Shown: in pieces, positions 51,618 to 60,672 of the stretch
How the letters are laid out: each line of letters begins with the position of its first letter
Numbering within the stretch: position 1 is the stretch's first letter
NCBI GenBank assembly: GCA_009845905.1
Contig: VXYS01000006.1
Coordinates: forward strand, 328,266-392,265
Length of the DNA: 64,000 bases
Direction: 5' to 3'
Source: Gammaproteobacteria bacterium
Lineage (GTDB): Bacteria > Pseudomonadota > Gammaproteobacteria > Steroidobacterales > Foliamicaceae
Notes under the pieces: generated by a model
What the model saw: the letters and a program-made list of their open reading frames with translations, nothing else
The model's database searches: none
What the model was told of the DNA's origin: nothing
Made by a program: the position numbers and the translations under genes

Positions 51618-51683
51618 CCAGAGCAGAAGAGGCTCCCGCAATGAAGGGAGCGAACAAGTAAGAGCCAAAAGAGGAGCAGAGCA

Positions 51684-52157
51684 ATGAGAAGCCTTGTTGT
51701 AAGAACCCGTCCGCGGACTTTTGTCACGCCGTGGACCCTCGATTCCATGCACCGGCAACTGGAGAACTGGATGGACCGGGCATTCAGCGTTTCGAACGGC
51801 GAAAGCCTGGAGCGGGGCCTGACGCTCACGCCGAGAATGGACATCGCGGAAACAGAAAAGGGCTACGAACTGAGCGCGGACCTGCCCGGACTGCGGGACA
51901 AGGACGTGGACATTTCCGTATCCAACGATGTCCTGACGATCACCGGCGAGCGCAGTTACGAGCAGGAGAGTGACGGGCGCAGCGTTTACCTGAGCGAACG
52001 CGGTTTCGGCGCCTTCAAGCGTTCCTTCAGCCTGCCGGACGACGTGGACCAGGACCAGATCCAGGCCCGCCTGAAGAACGGAGTGCTGGCGATCTTGCTG
52101 CCGAAAACCGAAGAGGTCGAGCCGCCGTCACGCCAGATCAAGGTCAATACGAGCTGA
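51684..52157 (+). CDS. Small heat-shock protein, Hsp20/alpha-crystallin family
   Basis: A 157-aa chaperone with the crystallin domain from about residue 50 (MDIAETEKGYELSADLPGL) through FKRSFSLPDDVD to the edge motif KNGVLAILLPK, ending in a short IKV tail motif. It holds unfolding proteins under stress. It is preceded by a sigma-32 promoter and followed by a 52-bp tandem repeat. Confidence 0.95.
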   Translation: MRSLVVRTRPRTFVTPWTLDSMHRQLENWMDRAFSVSNGESLERGLTLTPRMDIAETEKGYELSADLPGLRDKDVDISVSNDVLTITGERSYEQESDGRSVYLSERGFGAFKRSFSLPDDVDQDQIQARLKNGVLAILLPKTEEVEPPSRQIKVNTS

Positions 52158-52167
52158 CCCTACCCCC

Positions 52168-52271
52168 AAACCCTGCCGGCCCGCCTGAGCCCTCCCAGCA
52201 AGGCGGTCGGCAGGTACTCAAACCCTGCCGGCCCGCCTGAGCCCTCCCGGCAAGGCGGTCGGCAGGTTCTC
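52168..52271. repeat. 52-bp tandem direct repeat (2 copies)
   Basis: Units 52168-52219 and 52220-52271 differ at two positions. Each contains CTGCCG...CGGCAG as arms of an imperfect hairpin, so the unit is also a terminator-like structure downstream of hsp20. The next gene starts 17 bases later. Confidence 0.9.
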
Positions 52272-52287
52272 ATGCCACAATCGCGCC

Positions 52288-53271
52288 ATGCGCGCGATGA
52301 TTCTCAGCAGTCCGCGCGGCGGCCTGCGTTCCGAAACACTGGACCTGCCGGCGCCTGCCGCAGGCGAGGTACGGGGCCGCGTTCTGGCCTGCGGCGTTTG
52401 CCGCACCGACCTGCACCTCGTCGACGGCGAACTGCCCGACACAAGCTTCCCGATCGTCCCGGGACACGAGGCGGTGGCGATAGCCGAAGAAGTGGGAAGC
52501 AGTGTCGAACGTGTCCGGCCCGGGCAGCGTTTCGGCGTGCCGTGGTTGGGCTGGACATGCGGTGAGTGCCGCTATTGCCGCGAAGGCCGGGAAAACCTTT
52601 GCGGGAGCGCGCAGTTCACCGGTTTTCACCGCCACGGCGGCTATGCGGAGGGCATCCTCGCCGATGCACGCTACTGCGTACCGATCCCGGAGAGTTACTC
52701 CGACGAACATGCCGCTCCGTTGCTGTGCGCCGGCCTGATCGGCTATCGCAGCTGGAAGCTGGCCGGGACGGCCGACCGCCTCGGAATTTACGGGTTCGGT
52801 GCGGCGGCCCACATCGTCGCGCAGGTGGCGCTGGCGCGGAACCAGGAAGTCTATGCCTTTGTCCGTCCCGGAGACCGGCAGGGCGAAGCGTTCGCCCGCG
52901 AACTCGGCGCGGTGTGGGCCGGACCTTCGGACCGGCATCCGCCCCGGAAACTCGACGCGGCGCTGATCTTCGCGCCGGTGGGCGGCCTGGTTCCCGCGGC
53001 CCTCTCGGCGGTTCGCAAGGGCGGAACCGTAGTGTGCGGCGGAATCCACATGAGCGAGATTCCGGCATTTCCCTACGAACTGCTGTGGGGCGAGCGCGTG
53101 TTGCGTTCGGTAGCCAACCTGACCCGCGCCGACGCCGACGAGTTCATGTCGCTGGCCGCGGCGATGCCGATCAGCACGAGCGTGAGGAACTATCCCCTCG
53201 CGGAAGCCAACGCGGCCCTGGCGGACCTTCGCGGCGGCCGCCTGAACGGCGCCGCGGTCCTCATCCCCTAG
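52288..53271 (+). CDS. Zinc-dependent alcohol dehydrogenase
   Basis: A 327-aa medium-chain dehydrogenase: catalytic zinc ligands in [11 protein letters not shown] and PGHEAVA, structural zinc cysteines in [15 protein letters not shown], and a cofactor domain beginning [29 protein letters not shown] is typical of the AdhA-like subgroup. Substrate unknown. It converges with the deacetylase gene. Confidence 0.93.
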   Translation: MRAMILSSPRGGLRSETLDLPAPAAGEVRGRVLACGVCRTDLHLVDGELPDTSFPIVPGHEAVAIAEEVGSSVERVRPGQRFGVPWLGWTCGECRYCREGRENLCGSAQFTGFHRHGGYAEGILADARYCVPIPESYSDEHAAPLLCAGLIGYRSWKLAGTADRLGIYGFGAAAHIVAQVALARNQEVYAFVRPGDRQGEAFARELGAVWAGPSDRHPPRKLDAALIFAPVGGLVPAALSAVRKGGTVVCGGIHMSEIPAFPYELLWGERVLRSVANLTRADADEFMSLAAAMPISTSVRNYPLAEANAALADLRGGRLNGAAVLIP

Positions 53272-53282
53272 TGCAGTAACGC

Positions 53283-54143
53283 TCAGCCGGGCGGCGGGTG
53301 GGCGTCCCTCCAGGCCTCGGCGATCTGCAATCGGGTGGCAGCCCATACGCCGGGCCGCGTGACGGCCCGCGCAAGGAAGGAATCGAAGGCCGCGGCCCGT
53401 CCGGGGCGCCCGGCAATGCGAGCATGGATCCCCACCGACATCATCCTGGGTTCGCTGCGGCTCTCCTTCAGAAGCAGGTCGAGGCTGTCGTTCAGGTAAT
53501 CGAGCCAGGCCCGCGCCGTGTAGGCAGGCGCATTCCACATCTTCATGTCGTTGGTGTCCAGCGCATAGGGCAACACAAGCAATGGCTGTGGTCCGTCAAC
53601 GTCCCACCAGGGCAGGTCGTCGCTGAAATCGTCCATGTGATAGCCGTAGCCCTCCTCGGCGAGAAGCCGCCGCGTGTTTTCCGTAAACAGGTAGCGCGAC
53701 AGCCAGCCCTGCGGACGGCGACCGACGGAGGACTCGATGCTGTCGGCGGCCTTGCGGATGAATTCGCGCTCCTCGGCTTCCTCCATGCGGTGCTGGAAGG
53801 CCCAGCGAAACCCGTGCGCGCAGACCTCGTGATGGCTTTGCGCCAGTTTCTCTGCGAGCCGCGGTGCGCGCTCGAGCGCCAGCGCCGCGGCCGCCACCGT
53901 GCATGGGACGCCGTAGCGGTCCATGATGTCGAGCAGGCGGGGCGCTCCCGCCCGCACGCCGTAGCGGTAGTTGCTCTCGTTGGGCAGATTGCGGCTTGAG
54001 CCGCGCAGTGCAATGCCGAGCTCATCCACTGGGTCCGGGCGCGGATCGCCGTCCCTGGGGCTGGCCTCGGCGCCCTCCTCGATGTTGAGCACGACCGAAA
54101 GTGCAAGGCCGGCGCCGCCCGGCCAGCGAAAGCCCGTATTCAT
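53283..54143 (-). CDS. Polysaccharide deacetylase-family protein (PuuE/allantoinase-like)
   Basis: A 286-aa NodB-like protein. It starts with GLALSVVLNIEEGAEASPRD, has NYRYGVRAGAPRLLDIMDRY, ALERAPRLAEKLAQSHHEVCAHGFRW (metal-site His region) and GWLSRYLFTENTRRLLAEEG. This pattern resembles cofactor-free allantoinase (PuuE) and related amidohydrolases more than cell-wall deacetylases. The ATG at 54143 overlaps the enoyl-CoA hydratase-like stop by 4 bases. Confidence 0.85.
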   Translation of the reverse strand: MNTGFRWPGGAGLALSVVLNIEEGAEASPRDGDPRPDPVDELGIALRGSSRNLPNESNYRYGVRAGAPRLLDIMDRYGVPCTVAAAALALERAPRLAEKLAQSHHEVCAHGFRWAFQHRMEEAEEREFIRKAADSIESSVGRRPQGWLSRYLFTENTRRLLAEEGYGYHMDDFSDDLPWWDVDGPQPLLVLPYALDTNDMKMWNAPAYTARAWLDYLNDSLDLLLKESRSEPRMMSVGIHARIAGRPGRAAAFDSFLARAVTRPGVWAATRLQIAEAWRDAHPPPG

Positions 54144-54928
54144 GTCCTGCGCGACTCCTTCTTGCCGGAGAAACTCCGCCGCACGGCTTCCCAGTGCGCG
54201 GGATCGGTCCAGGCGTTGGCCATGTGCTGCTCTTCGGCCTCGGACAGAGCCTCCTGCATGCTTCTGCGCATCACGACCGCCAGTGCTTTCTGTCCGCGCA
54301 GCACCGCGCGGCTGCGCTCCGTCATCGCGGCGCTCCAGGCCTGCCCCAATTCGTCCACGCCCTGTCCTTCGTCGCACACTTCGTCCAGGAGACCCGCCTG
54401 AAGCGCTTCGCCGGCGCCCAGCCGCTTCGCCTTGAGCAACAGCATCATGCCTCTCGCGCTGCCGCAGCGTGCCAGGACGTCCGCGGCCCCGCCCCATGCG
54501 GTCATGAGGTTGAGCCGCGCCTGCAGAAAGCCCAGTCGCGCATGCCTGGCGGCCAGACACCAGTCGCAGGCCAGAGCCAGTTCGGCGCCGCCTCCCAGCG
54601 CGTCACCGTTCAGCGCCGCGGCCACCGGCACCGGAAAATAGCGCACCGCATCCAGCGCCCGGCGCCCGATACGGGAGATTTCGCGGGCGTCCTCCAGCGA
54701 CCGCATCGAGTCGAGTTCGTGCAGATCGCCCCCGGCGCAAAACGACTTGTCGCCGGCGCCGGTCACGATTACGCACTTGAGCGTCGCGTCCCGTGCGTAG
54801 CTTTCGAGCGTTTCTCGTAATTGCTCCAGCAGCGCGAAGCTCAGTGCGTTGTGCTGCCGCGGGCGATTGAGCGTCAGGCGCAGCAGGCCACCCTCGCATT
54901 CTTGCACCAGAAGCATTTCGGTTGACAC
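54140..54928 (-). CDS. Enoyl-CoA hydratase/isomerase family protein
   Basis: A 262-aa crotonase-fold protein with oxyanion segments KSFCAGGDLHEL and GDALGGGAELALACD. The first catalytic Glu position (GGGAEL) is kept, but where hydratases have the second Glu the sequence reads GFLQARLNLMTAWGG, with Arg instead. It may be an isomerase, hydrolase or other crotonase rather than a hydratase. Coupled to the deacetylase gene downstream. Confidence 0.88.
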   Translation of the reverse strand: MSTEMLLVQECEGGLLRLTLNRPRQHNALSFALLEQLRETLESYARDATLKCVIVTGAGDKSFCAGGDLHELDSMRSLEDAREISRIGRRALDAVRYFPVPVAAALNGDALGGGAELALACDWCLAARHARLGFLQARLNLMTAWGGAADVLARCGSARGMMLLLKAKRLGAGEALQAGLLDEVCDEGQGVDELGQAWSAAMTERSRAVLRGQKALAVVMRRSMQEALSEAEEQHMANAWTDPAHWEAVRRSFSGKKESRRT

Positions 54929-54939
54929 GATTCGGTGTG

Positions 54940-55518
54940 CTAGCGGCTCAGTCGCACCAGGGGGCGGAGATACCGCAGGCGCTCCAGCGGGTCCTCAAGC
55001 TCCAGGCAATGCTGCTTGTGCTCCAGGCCGATGGGCAGAATCTCGGCAAGCCGCAGACTGACCCAGCTGGCGTCGTCGAATCGGGTTTCGATGCCCTGGT
55101 ACAGGCGGTCCAGCTTCTGAATCAGGTGCTGCAGCGCGGAACTCATGGAAACGAACTCCGGCGGCAGGGGAACCCGGGGTTCCGGCGGGAGTTCCTCGAT
55201 GTCGCCGACCCGCAATCCATCTGGCTGCCGGGCCGTCGCGTGGAGCTGGAACCTGAGCGAGCCGATGGCCAGTATACCCAGCAGGCCGCCGTCGCTCTGG
55301 AACCAGTCGGCAATGATTGCAAGCGTTCCTATCCTGCAAAGCTGCGTCTCCGAAGACGACTTGCCGTTTTCCTCGATCCGGATTACGCCAAACGGTTCGT
55401 CGTCGCGCATACACCTTCCGACCATGTCCACGTAACGGGGCTCGAACACCCGCAAGGGCAGCGGGCCTTCCGGAAAAAGGACCGTGGGCAGGGGAAACAG
55501 CGGGGTGCCGGTGCGCAT
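54940..55518 (-). CDS. Stand-alone Lon N-terminal (substrate-binding) domain protein
   Basis: A 192-aa protein of the Lon substrate-binding (LON/PUA-like) family: PLFPLPTVLFPEGPLPLRVFEPRY followed by MRDDEPFGVIRI and GTLAIIADWFQSDGGLLGI. It has no ATPase or protease domain. Function of stand-alone members is not established. It is the first gene of the minus-strand series ending in the deacetylase; the 191 bases to the divergent thioredoxin-like gene show no clear feature. Confidence 0.88.
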   Translation of the reverse strand: MRTGTPLFPLPTVLFPEGPLPLRVFEPRYVDMVGRCMRDDEPFGVIRIEENGKSSSETQLCRIGTLAIIADWFQSDGGLLGILAIGSLRFQLHATARQPDGLRVGDIEELPPEPRVPLPPEFVSMSSALQHLIQKLDRLYQGIETRFDDASWVSLRLAEILPIGLEHKQHCLELEDPLERLRYLRPLVRLSR

Positions 55519-55709
55519 GCGCCAATAATATGCCGACCGGCTCCGGAAACACCCGTTCGGCGTTTATCGGAAACGGCCTGCGTGATAAACTTCCGGCCTT
55601 TCGTGGAAGCTTCCGGCGGCCAGTTCAAACCGCCTTGACTCAGGTCCTGATCCGTCACCGCTTTGCCATCCAGCTTTTCCCTCTCCCGGCCGCTACGAAG
55701 GAGCATTTC

Positions 55710-56264
55710 ATGCTGATGGGTCCGCCTCCCTGCGATTTCGGCGTCCCCGCGCCGCGTTTTAACCTGCCGGACCCGTCCGGGCGCGAGTTCAGTCTCGAGG
55801 ACTGCGCCGGCGAGAACGGCACGCTGGTGATGTTCATCTGCAATCATTGCCCGTACGTGCAGGCCATCCTCGGCAAACTGTCGCGCGACACCGCCGAGTT
55901 GCGCGAGCATGGCATCGGCAGCGTCGCGATCATGCCCAATGACGTGGTTCGCTATCCGGCGGATTCTCCGCCGCGAATGGCCGCCCTTGCCGAGCAGGCC
56001 GGCTTCGATTTTCCGTATCTCTATGACGAATCGCAGGAAGTGGCGAGCAGCTACGGTGCGGTATGCACGCCGGACTTCTTCGGCTACAACGCCGATCTTG
56101 AACTGCAGTACCGCGGGCGGCTGGATTCCAGCACGTCGCGCGCCGGTCCCCCGGACGCGCCGCGCGAACTGTTCGATGCCATGGTCCAAATCGCAAGGAC
56201 GGGACAGGGCCCGCGCAGCCAGAATTCCAGCCAGGGCTGCTCCATCAAGTGGCGCGGCCAGTGA
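55710..56264 (+). CDS. Thioredoxin-like (AhpC/TSA-type) protein
   Basis: A 184-aa cytoplasmic thioredoxin-fold protein with Cys44-Asn-His-Cys47 in [13 protein letters not shown] and a C-terminal GCSIKW motif, characteristic of a widespread peroxiredoxin-like subgroup. CNHCPYV replaces the usual WCGPC. A GAAGGAG ribosome site precedes the ATG. The stop codon overlaps the transketolase start, so it may be co-translated with the carbon metabolism operon. Confidence 0.88.
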   Translation: MLMGPPPCDFGVPAPRFNLPDPSGREFSLEDCAGENGTLVMFICNHCPYVQAILGKLSRDTAELREHGIGSVAIMPNDVVRYPADSPPRMAALAEQAGFDFPYLYDESQEVASSYGAVCTPDFFGYNADLELQYRGRLDSSTSRAGPPDAPRELFDAMVQIARTGQGPRSQNSSQGCSIKWRGQ

Positions 56265-58288
56265 CACCCGGCGCGCGCCGGGAGCGCGCAAACGCCCTGC
56301 GCGCACTGGCCATGGACGCCGTGCAGCGCGCCAACTCCGGCCATCCCGGCATGCCCATGGGCATGGCGGACATTGCGGAGTTGCTGTACTCGGACTACCT
56401 GAAGGTGGCGCCGAGGCAGCCTCACTGGGTGGACCGCGACCGGCTGGTACTGTCCAACGGGCACGGTTCCATGCTTTTGTACGGCGCCGCGCACCTGGCC
56501 GGCTACGCCCTGGACATCGACCAGCTCAAGGCCTTCCGACAGCTTGGCTCGCACACGGCCGGCCACCCGGAACTCAACGTCGAGATCGGCATCGAGACCA
56601 CGACGGGGCCACTGGGTCAGGGTCTGGCCAACGCGGTGGGAATGGCGCTTGCCGAACGGTTGCTGGCATCCGAATTCAACCGCCCGGAGCATGAAATCGT
56701 CGACCACAGGACCTGGGTTCTGCTGGGCGACGGCTGCCTGATGGAAGGCATCTCGCACGAGGCCTGTTCGCTGGCGGGCGTGCTGGGCCTGGGCAAGCTG
56801 ATCTGCATATACGACGACAACGGCATTTCGATCGACGGGGAAGTGAACGGGTGGTTCCGCGACGATACGCCCGGCAGGTTCGAGGCCTACGGCTGGCACG
56901 TGGTTCGCGATGTCGACGGCCATGATCCGGAGGCACTGCGCGGGGCGCTGGACCAAGCGTGTGCGGACGCGAACCGGCCCAGCCTGGTGTGCGCCCGGAC
57001 CGTTATCGGTTTCGGGGCGCCCAACAAGCAGGGCACGGCGGATACGCATGGCGCACCTCTGGGGGAGGCCGAGATCGAGGCCGCGCGCAAGGAGCTGAAC
57101 TGGCCGCATGCGCCGTTCGAGGTGCCGGAAGACATCCGCCGCGGCTGGAACATTAGCGATCGCGGCGAGCGGCGGGTGGTTGGCTGGAACGAGAAATTTG
57201 CCGCCTATCGCGCGGCTTTTCCGGCGGAGGCCGCGGAGTTCGAGCGGCGCATGGACGGCCGCCTGCCGGACGACTGGCAGGCGTCGGCGGCACGGGCGAT
57301 CGGGAACATCGCGGCGGAGCACAAGACCCAGGCCACGCGCAAGGCGTCGCTGGGGGCCCTGGAGGCGTTCGCGCCGATGCTGCCGGAAATGGTGGGCGGT
57401 TCGGCGGACCTGACCGGGTCCAACTGCACGCGCCATTCCGGGTCCGTGGACATCACGGCCGAAGGCGGCGGCAACTACGTCTACTTCGGCGTTCGCGAGT
57501 TCGCGATGGGCGCCATGCTCAACGGCCTGGCGCTGCACGGAGGCTTCATACCGTACGGCGGCACCTTTCTTACGTTTTCCGATTACCAGCGCAACGCCAT
57601 CCGCATGGCCGCGCTGATGCGCCAGCCCTGCATATTCGTTTTCACGCACGATTCGATCGGCCTGGGCGAAGACGGTCCTACGCACCAGCCGATCGAGCAC
57701 CTGGAATCGCTGCGCATCATTCCCAACATGCGCGTATGGCGGCCGTGCGACTCGGTAGAGACGGCGGTGGCCTGGCGCGCGGCGATCGAGCGCCGCGACG
57801 GCCCAACGAGCCTGGTGCTTACGCGCCAGGGGCTGCCGGCCCAGAAGCGCAGCGACGAGCAGCTGGCCCAGGTGGCCCGCGGCGGTTACGTGCTGCAGCG
57901 GGAAGCGGCGGCCGCGCCCGACGTGCTGCTGGTCGCGACCGGCTCGGAAGTGCAGCTGGCGATGGCCGCGGCAGCCGAACTTCAGGGCGAGGGCATTGCC
58001 GCTCGGGTGGTTTCCATGCCTTGCGTCTACGTGTTCATGCAGCAGGACCCCGGCTACCGCGAGTCGGTGCTGCCGGAAGCCGTGAGGGCGCGGGTGGCGG
58101 TCGAAGCGGGCGTTCCCCGAGGCTGGCCCGGCATTACCGGCCCCAACGGACGCGTGCTGGGAATTAGCCGCTACGGCGCATCGGCGCCGGGCGGCGAGTT
58201 GTTCGAACATTATGGATTCACCGCGGAAGCGGTGGCGGCATTGGCCCGCGAGTCCGTCGCCGAAGTGCGCGGACTTGCTTCAAGATGA
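56261..58288 (+). CDS. tkt: Transketolase
   Basis: Thiamine-diphosphate enzyme of the pentose phosphate/Calvin pathways. Motifs: [32 protein letters not shown], the ThDP motif [19 protein letters not shown], and [19 protein letters not shown]. The GTG at 56261 gives a 4-base overlap with the thioredoxin-like gene; a GTG at 56249 is also in frame. Product about 675 aa. The series continues with gap, pgk and pyk. Confidence 0.95.
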   Translation: MTPGARRERANALRALAMDAVQRANSGHPGMPMGMADIAELLYSDYLKVAPRQPHWVDRDRLVLSNGHGSMLLYGAAHLAGYALDIDQLKAFRQLGSHTAGHPELNVEIGIETTTGPLGQGLANAVGMALAERLLASEFNRPEHEIVDHRTWVLLGDGCLMEGISHEACSLAGVLGLGKLICIYDDNGISIDGEVNGWFRDDTPGRFEAYGWHVVRDVDGHDPEALRGALDQACADANRPSLVCARTVIGFGAPNKQGTADTHGAPLGEAEIEAARKELNWPHAPFEVPEDIRRGWNISDRGERRVVGWNEKFAAYRAAFPAEAAEFERRMDGRLPDDWQASAARAIGNIAAEHKTQATRKASLGALEAFAPMLPEMVGGSADLTGSNCTRHSGSVDITAEGGGNYVYFGVREFAMGAMLNGLALHGGFIPYGGTFLTFSDYQRNAIRMAALMRQPCIFVFTHDSIGLGEDGPTHQPIEHLESLRIIPNMRVWRPCDSVETAVAWRAAIERRDGPTSLVLTRQGLPAQKRSDEQLAQVARGGYVLQREAAAAPDVLLVATGSEVQLAMAAAAELQGEGIAARVVSMPCVYVFMQQDPGYRESVLPEAVRARVAVEAGVPRGWPGITGPNGRVLGISRYGASAPGGELFEHYGFTAEAVAALARESVAEVRGLASR

Positions 58289-58297
58289 GGTAGGGAA

Positions 58298-59311
58298 GTG
58301 GCGGCAAGAATTGCAATCAACGGGTATGGACGAATCGGGCGCTGCATCCTCCGCGCGCTTTACGAAGAAGGGAAGCGAGGCGCGATGCAGGTCGTCGCCA
58401 TCAATGACCTGGGCGATACCCATACCAATGCGCACCTGACGCGCTACGACACCGCTCACGGGCGTTTCGGCCCGGGGGTCGCGATGGAGGGCGACGACAT
58501 GCTGGTGGACGGAGATCGCATCCGGGTGCTGGCGGAGCGCGATCCGGCGCAGTTGCCCTGGGCGGAGCTCGGCGTGGACGTGGTGCTGGAATGCACCGGA
58601 CTGTTCCGCTCGCGAGACAAGGCCGGAATGCATCTGAGCGCCGGGGCCGGACGGGTGGTGATTTCCGCTCCCGCGGGCAGGGATGTGGACGCCACGGTGG
58701 TTTACGGCGTCAACCACCAGGTGCTGCGCTCGAGCCACACGATCGTTTCCAACGCTTCCTGCACCACCAACTGCCTTGCGCCCATGGCCAAGGTGCTGCA
58801 CGCGGCGGTGGGCATCGAGCAGGGCATCATGAACACCATTCACAGCTACACCAACGACCAGGTCCTGACCGACGTCTATCACAAGGACCTGCGGCGCGCC
58901 CGGTCGGCCACCCAGTCGATGATTCCGACCAAGACCGGGGCCGCGGCCGCCGTGGGGCTGGTGCTGCCGGAACTGGACGGCCGGCTGGACGGCTTTTCGG
59001 TACGCGTTCCCACGATCAACGTGTCCCTGGTCGATCTCACGTTCCGCGCCTCGCGGGCAACCACGGTGGACGAAATCGACGCCGCCATGAAGGCCGCCGC
59101 CGACGGCGAGTTGAGCGGCGTGCTGGCCTTCAGCGACGAGCCCCTGGTTTCCACCGATTTCAACCACTGCCCCTATTCGTCGGTCTACGACGCCGGCATG
59201 ACCAAGGTGCTGGGCGATGACCTGGTCAAGGTGTGCTCCTGGTACGACAACGAATGGGGATTCGCCAACCGCATGCTGGACACCACGCTGGCCCTGCTCG
59301 AAGCACCCTGA
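58298..59311 (+). CDS. gap: Glyceraldehyde-3-phosphate dehydrogenase
   Basis: A 337-aa GAPDH: NAD motif [15 protein letters not shown], catalytic Cys in [12 protein letters not shown] near residue 154, [14 protein letters not shown], and [13 protein letters not shown]. The start is GTG after GGTAGGGA. Erythrose-4-phosphate dehydrogenase (Epd) is a close relative, but the position between tkt and pgk fits GAPDH in many non-enteric gammaproteobacteria. Ends one base inside pgk. Confidence 0.94.
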   Translation: MAARIAINGYGRIGRCILRALYEEGKRGAMQVVAINDLGDTHTNAHLTRYDTAHGRFGPGVAMEGDDMLVDGDRIRVLAERDPAQLPWAELGVDVVLECTGLFRSRDKAGMHLSAGAGRVVISAPAGRDVDATVVYGVNHQVLRSSHTIVSNASCTTNCLAPMAKVLHAAVGIEQGIMNTIHSYTNDQVLTDVYHKDLRRARSATQSMIPTKTGAAAAVGLVLPELDGRLDGFSVRVPTINVSLVDLTFRASRATTVDEIDAAMKAAADGELSGVLAFSDEPLVSTDFNHCPYSSVYDAGMTKVLGDDLVKVCSWYDNEWGFANRMLDTTLALLEAP

Positions 59312-60468
59312 TGACCGTTCCCGCGCTGAGTTCCGCCGTCGTCACCGGACGGCGGGTCATGATTCGCGCGGATCTGAACGTCCCGATCGAAAAGGGCCGG
59401 GTTGCCAACGATCAGCGCATCCGGGCGGCGCTGCCGGCAATTCGCCATTGCCTGGATCGCGGCGCGGCGGTAATCGTGCTATCGCACCTGGGACGCCCGC
59501 CGCAAGGGACGTTCGATGCCCGGTATTCGCTGGCCCCCGTCGCTGAGGCGCTGAGCCGGGCCCTGGGCGTGCCCGTGCCGCTCCAGCACGACTGGCTGGA
59601 CGGCGTGGACGTTTCCGGCGGACAGGCGGTCCTGTGCGAGAACGTGCGCTTCAACGCCGGGGAGAAGGACAACTCCGCGGAACTCGGAAAGCGCATGGCG
59701 GCGCTGTGCGACCTGTTCGTGATGGATGCCTTCGGCAGCGCCCACAGGGCCCAGGCCAGCGTTCATGCGGTCGCGCGGGCAGCGCCGGAAGCCTGCGCGG
59801 GGCCGCTTCTGCTGGCCGAACTGAAGGCCTTGCAGGCGGCGTTTTCGGATCCTCCCCGGCCGCTGACGGCAATCGCCGGCGGCGCCAAGATCTCCGGCAA
59901 GCTCGGTGTGCTGCGGTCGCTTGCCTCGCAGGCCGACGTGCTGATCCCGGGCGGCGGAATCGCCAATACCCTGCTGGGCGCGACCGGCGTGGAGCTGGGG
60001 GCGTCGCTTGCCGAGCCGGAAATGTTTGCCGAGGCGCGGCAGGTGCTGTCGGGCCGCGCCGAGGTGCTGTTGCCGGTGGACGCCGTGCTGGCGCTTTCGC
60101 CGGAATCGCCCCGGCGCGCCCGCATCGCACCGGTCGAAGATGTAAGGCCGGGCGAAATGATCCTGGACATCGGGCCGCGAACGGCGGAGATTTTTGCAAA
60201 GGCGATTGCCGGCGCCGGCGCCATCGTCTGGAACGGCCCGCTGGGGCTGTTCGAGGTCGAGGCGTTTGCCGGCGGCACCCGCACGGTGGCGGAAGCGGTG
60301 GCCGCCAGTCCCGCTTTCCGCGTTGCCGGGGGAGGCGACACCTTGCGCGCCCTGGACGAGTTCGGGTTGGCTTCGGAACTCGATCATCTGTGCACGGGCG
60401 GCGGCGCGATGCTGGCCTGGCTCGAGGGGCGCGAACTGCCCGGCGTATCCGTTCTCGAAACGCGCTAA
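59311..60468 (+). CDS. pgk: Phosphoglycerate kinase
   Basis: A 385-aa kinase of glycolysis: MIRADLNVPIEKGRVANDQR, SHLGRP, LLENVRFNAGEKDNS-type region, FVMDAFGSAHRAQAS, AIAGGAKISGKLGVL and VAGGGDTLRAL near the C-terminus. The ATG overlaps the gap stop by one base (TGATG); longer in-frame starts lie inside gap. Note AGE-KDN replaces the more common FxxGE spacing, a normal variant. Confidence 0.96.
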   Translation: MTVPALSSAVVTGRRVMIRADLNVPIEKGRVANDQRIRAALPAIRHCLDRGAAVIVLSHLGRPPQGTFDARYSLAPVAEALSRALGVPVPLQHDWLDGVDVSGGQAVLCENVRFNAGEKDNSAELGKRMAALCDLFVMDAFGSAHRAQASVHAVARAAPEACAGPLLLAELKALQAAFSDPPRPLTAIAGGAKISGKLGVLRSLASQADVLIPGGGIANTLLGATGVELGASLAEPEMFAEARQVLSGRAEVLLPVDAVLALSPESPRRARIAPVEDVRPGEMILDIGPRTAEIFAKAIAGAGAIVWNGPLGLFEVEAFAGGTRTVAEAVAASPAFRVAGGGDTLRALDEFGLASELDHLCTGGGAMLAWLEGRELPGVSVLETR

Positions 60469-60503
60469 CGCCCTTTCTTCGCGCTCCTCGTTCGTTCTTC
60501 CTC

Positions 60504-60603
60504 GCCCTTCGGTCGTCCCCCTCCTCGTTGGAGACGCCATCCTGGCTCGATTCTCGCTGTCCCTGCTCCAACGCTCCCACGAGGAGGGGGACGACCGAAG
60601 GGC
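60504..60603. repeat. 100-bp palindromic element, copy A
   Basis: Perfect 25-bp inverted arms (60504-60528 and 60579-60603) around a 50-base core. Copy B at 63567-63666 is the same element in reverse orientation, 94 of 100 positions matching. No coding capacity and no clear target duplication. It fills most of the 204-base pgk-pyk gap. Confidence 0.95.
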
Positions 60604-60672
60604 TTTAGCTGGCGCGGTAAGGGGGCGAAGAACGGGTGATGAAGCATGTCACGCCTGTATGATGCTGCGTTG

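Noticed and set aside
52168..52271. Short CRISPR array
   Set aside because: The two 52-bp units are directly adjacent without spacers, and no cas gene is in the window.
53283..54560. A 425-aa deacetylase starting at 54560
   Set aside because: The upstream 139 codons are antisense-like readings of the hydratase gene region; the ATG at 54143 with a 4-base overlap is the natural start.
56084..58210. 708-aa open frame antisense to transketolase
   Set aside because: The plus strand is clearly tkt with all motifs. GC-rich codons leave long open frames on the other strand; its product is low-complexity His/Arg/Gly-rich with no domain.
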